A DNA stretch of 64,000 nucleotides, from assembly GCF_000745015.1 (NCBI RefSeq), contig NZ_JQNA01000001.1:124001-188000 (forward strand). The letters are read 5' to 3'. This document shows positions 62,243 to 64,000 of this stretch, piece after piece (position 1 is the first letter of the stretch; every line of letters starts with the position of its first letter). The notes beneath the pieces are model-generated. The model ran no database searches, had not been told where the DNA came from, and saw only the letters and a list, made by a program, of their open reading frames with translations. This stretch comes from Burkholderia sp. 9120 (GTDB lineage Bacteria; Pseudomonadota; Gammaproteobacteria; Burkholderiales; Burkholderiaceae). A program made the translations under genes and the position numbers.

Positions 62243-63835
62243 TTACTGCACGCCCTGGCTCACCAGGAAGTCTTCATAGTTGCCACCGAAGTCATTCAAG
62301 GTGCCATTCGTCTTCACTTCGATGATCCGGTTCGCCAGCCCGCTCACGAACTCACGGTCGTGCGAGACGAAAATCAGCGTGCCTTCGAACTTATCCAGCG
62401 CGATCTGCAGCGACTCGATCGACTCCATGTCCATGTGGTTGGTCGGCTCGTCCATCATCAGCACGTTGTGGCGGCCCAGCATCAGCTTGCCCCAGATCAT
62501 GCGGCCCTTCTCGCCACCCGAGAGCACCTTCACCGACTTGCGGATGTCGTCGGCATTGAACAGCAGCCGGCCGAGCGTGCCGCGCACCATCTGCTCGTCA
62601 TCGCCTTCCTGACGATAGCCGTCGATCCAGTCCATCAGCGTCAGGTCGTCCGGAAACTCTTCGTACGTATCTTGCGGCATGTAGCCGACATTCGCGTTTT
62701 CGGCCCACTTCACCGTGCCGTGATCGAGCGTCAGTTTGCCGAGCAGCGAGCGCAGCAGCGTGGTCTTGCCCGCGCCGTTCTCGCCGATGATCGCGATCCG
62801 CTCGCCCGGCTGCACGCTGACGCTGAAGTCGTTGAAAATGGTGCGCTCGTATTTCTTCGAGATCTTCTCCGCCACCACCGCGATGTTATGCAGCTTCTTT
62901 TCGTACTCGAAGCGGATGAACGGATTCTGACGCGACGACGGCTTGAATTCCTCGATCTTGATCTTGTCGATCATCTTCATCCGGCTGGTCGCCTGACGCG
63001 CCTTCGACTTGTTCGCCGAGAAGCGGCGCACGAAGTCCTGCAGGTCGGCCACGCGTTCCTTCGCCTTCGTGTTGGCATTCTGCTGACGCTCGCGCGCCTG
63101 CGTGCTGGCCAGCATGTAATCGTCGTAATTGCCCGGATAGACCTTCAGCGTGCCGAAGTCCATGTCGGCCATGTGCGTGCAGACCTGGTTCAGAAAGTGA
63201 CGATCGTGCGAGATGATGATCATCGTCGAGTTGTACTGGTTGAGCACGTCTTCCAGCCAACGGATCGAGTTGATGTCCAGGTTGTTGGTCGGCTCGTCCA
63301 GCAGCAGCACGTCCGGCTTCGAGAACAGCGCCTGCGCGAGCAGCACGCGCAGTTTCCAGCCCGGCGCCACCTTGCTCATCGGACCGTTGTGGTCCTCGAT
63401 CGCGATGCCGATGCCGAGCAGCAGTTCACCCGCGCGCGCTTCGGCGGTGTAGCCGTCGTACTCGGAGAACTTCGCTTCGAGTTCGGCCGCGTGCATGTAG
63501 TCGTCGTCGGTCGCATCGGGGTTCGCGTAGATCGCGTCGCGCTCGGTCATGGCGGCCCACATTTCGGCGTGGCCCATCATCACGACGTCGAGCACGCGCA
63601 CGTCTTCGTACGCGAACTGGTCCTGGCGCAATTTACCGAGGCGGATGTTCGGCTCGAGCATTACGTTGCCGGAGCTCGGTTCCAGGTCGGAACCCAGAAT
63701 CTTCATGAAGGTCGATTTACCGCAGCCGTTCGCACCAATCAGGCCATAGCGGTTCCCTCCCCCGAATTTGACCGAGATATTCTCGAAGAGGGGCTTTGGC
63801 CCGAATTGCATGGTGATATTGGCGGTAGACAGCAC
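62243..63835 (-). CDS. ybiT: ABC-F translation factor YbiT
   Basis: A 530-residue ABC-F protein with two ATPase domains and no membrane segment. First domain: GANGCGKST and [12 protein letters not shown]. The interdomain linker (about 240-310, Lys/Arg-rich) contacts the ribosome. Second domain: [22 protein letters not shown] and [14 protein letters not shown]. The start is the GTG at 63835 ([11 protein letters not shown]), with AAGGGAC 6-9 nt upstream; the frame is open further upstream but is not conserved in character. It acts on the ribosomal E site. Confidence 0.92.
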   Translation of the reverse strand: MLSTANITMQFGPKPLFENISVKFGGGNRYGLIGANGCGKSTFMKILGSDLEPSSGNVMLEPNIRLGKLRQDQFAYEDVRVLDVVMMGHAEMWAAMTERDAIYANPDATDDDYMHAAELEAKFSEYDGYTAEARAGELLLGIGIAIEDHNGPMSKVAPGWKLRVLLAQALFSKPDVLLLDEPTNNLDINSIRWLEDVLNQYNSTMIIISHDRHFLNQVCTHMADMDFGTLKVYPGNYDDYMLASTQARERQQNANTKAKERVADLQDFVRRFSANKSKARQATSRMKMIDKIKIEEFKPSSRQNPFIRFEYEKKLHNIAVVAEKISKKYERTIFNDFSVSVQPGERIAIIGENGAGKTTLLRSLLGKLTLDHGTVKWAENANVGYMPQDTYEEFPDDLTLMDWIDGYRQEGDDEQMVRGTLGRLLFNADDIRKSVKVLSGGEKGRMIWGKLMLGRHNVLMMDEPTNHMDMESIESLQIALDKFEGTLIFVSHDREFVSGLANRIIEVKTNGTLNDFGGNYEDFLVSQGVQ

Positions 63836-63918
63836 GGCGCGTCCCTTTGAATGTGATATCGGCGAAAAACCCAATATTTTAGCAGGTTATCGCGAATTCA
63901 ACCCGCACGCGCGCCGCG

Positions 63919-64000
63919 TTACTGTCGCTGGACGCCGCGCGGCGTTTGCAACACGTCGATGAAGGCCGACAGATCGGCCTCGCCGAGCCCCATCGCCGCA
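63919..64000 (-). CDS. 3'-terminal fragment of a dehydrogenase, HIBADH/GarR type
   Basis: The last 27 codons are visible before the window ends (AAMGLGEADLSAFIDVLQTPRGVQRQ-stop). The MGLGEADLSAF(I/V) tail is characteristic of 3-hydroxyisobutyrate dehydrogenase/tartronate semialdehyde reductase-type NAD(P)-dependent enzymes. Most of the gene lies beyond the window. Confidence 0.5.
   Translation of the reverse strand, partial: AAMGLGEADLSAFIDVLQTPRGVQRQ

Overview
The window reads as chromosomal DNA of a Burkholderiaceae betaproteobacterium, most likely Paraburkholderia. The grounds are high GC with strong G/C wobble preference, a Burkholderia-type gene set (PGDYG protein, ybiT, lpxL, mrcA, pspA, yeiH, clcB) and a kgu/ptxS sugar-acid operon. 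This assignment rests on protein recognition only. No rRNA, tRNA, CRISPR array, transposase or integrase was seen.

Layout. 1-2492: a 5'-truncated Spy/CpxP-like periplasmic protein, a PGDYG protein, a small unknown protein and a YhfC-type membrane protease. 2553-8022: a minus-strand 2-ketogluconate operon (kguE-kguK-kguT-kguD-ptxS) headed by a perfect 24-bp palindrome that is the likely PtxS operator. 8184-10335: a LysR regulator divergent from yeiH. 10464-16993: GST, ClC-type chloride channel, C45-type Ntn hydrolase, small exported and DUF2795 proteins, AraC regulator, cupin. 17125-18552: an AT-richer orphan gene with a proline-rich disordered N-terminus (effector-like). 18633-26930: LysR, TetR and a tripartite RND efflux operon. 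26931-30317: accessory DNA holding a small unknown gene and a twice-frameshifted RHS pseudogene, bracketed by copies of a short repeat. 30318-37907: lpxL, PBP1A, a ribbon-helix-helix-like protein, pspA and a TPR membrane protein. 37935-43071: TetR divergent from a Baeyer-Villiger-type monooxygenase plus alpha/beta hydrolase, then a soluble chemoreceptor. 43117-49018: the most notable region. Three copies of a ~200-bp repeat bracket an isocyanide (isonitrile) synthase gene, an Fe(II)/2OG oxygenase gene, an 18-codon ORF, an asparagine-synthetase-like amidotransferase gene and a convergent LysR regulator. 49049-53153: putrescine ABC transporter potFGHI. 53656-58791: mntH, pldA, a DUF1289 protein, ompW under a consensus FNR box, nitronate monooxygenase. 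58942-61575: an orphan VRR-NUC T6SS-type effector with its DUF3396 immunity protein. 62243-64000: ABC-F protein YbiT and a 3'-partial dehydrogenase.

The best candidate for an undescribed system is the isonitrile cluster. isnA and isnB overlap by 4 bp as in known PvcA/PvcB-type pairs, but the third enzyme is an AsnB-like protein whose oxyanion-hole motif is altered (YGGETYN instead of YNGEIYN). Each flanking repeat copy is preceded, on its own strand, by a strongly C-depleted G/T-rich tract. That tract runs into the 3' end of the MCP gene, the antisense of the isnA 5' end and the 3' end of potI.
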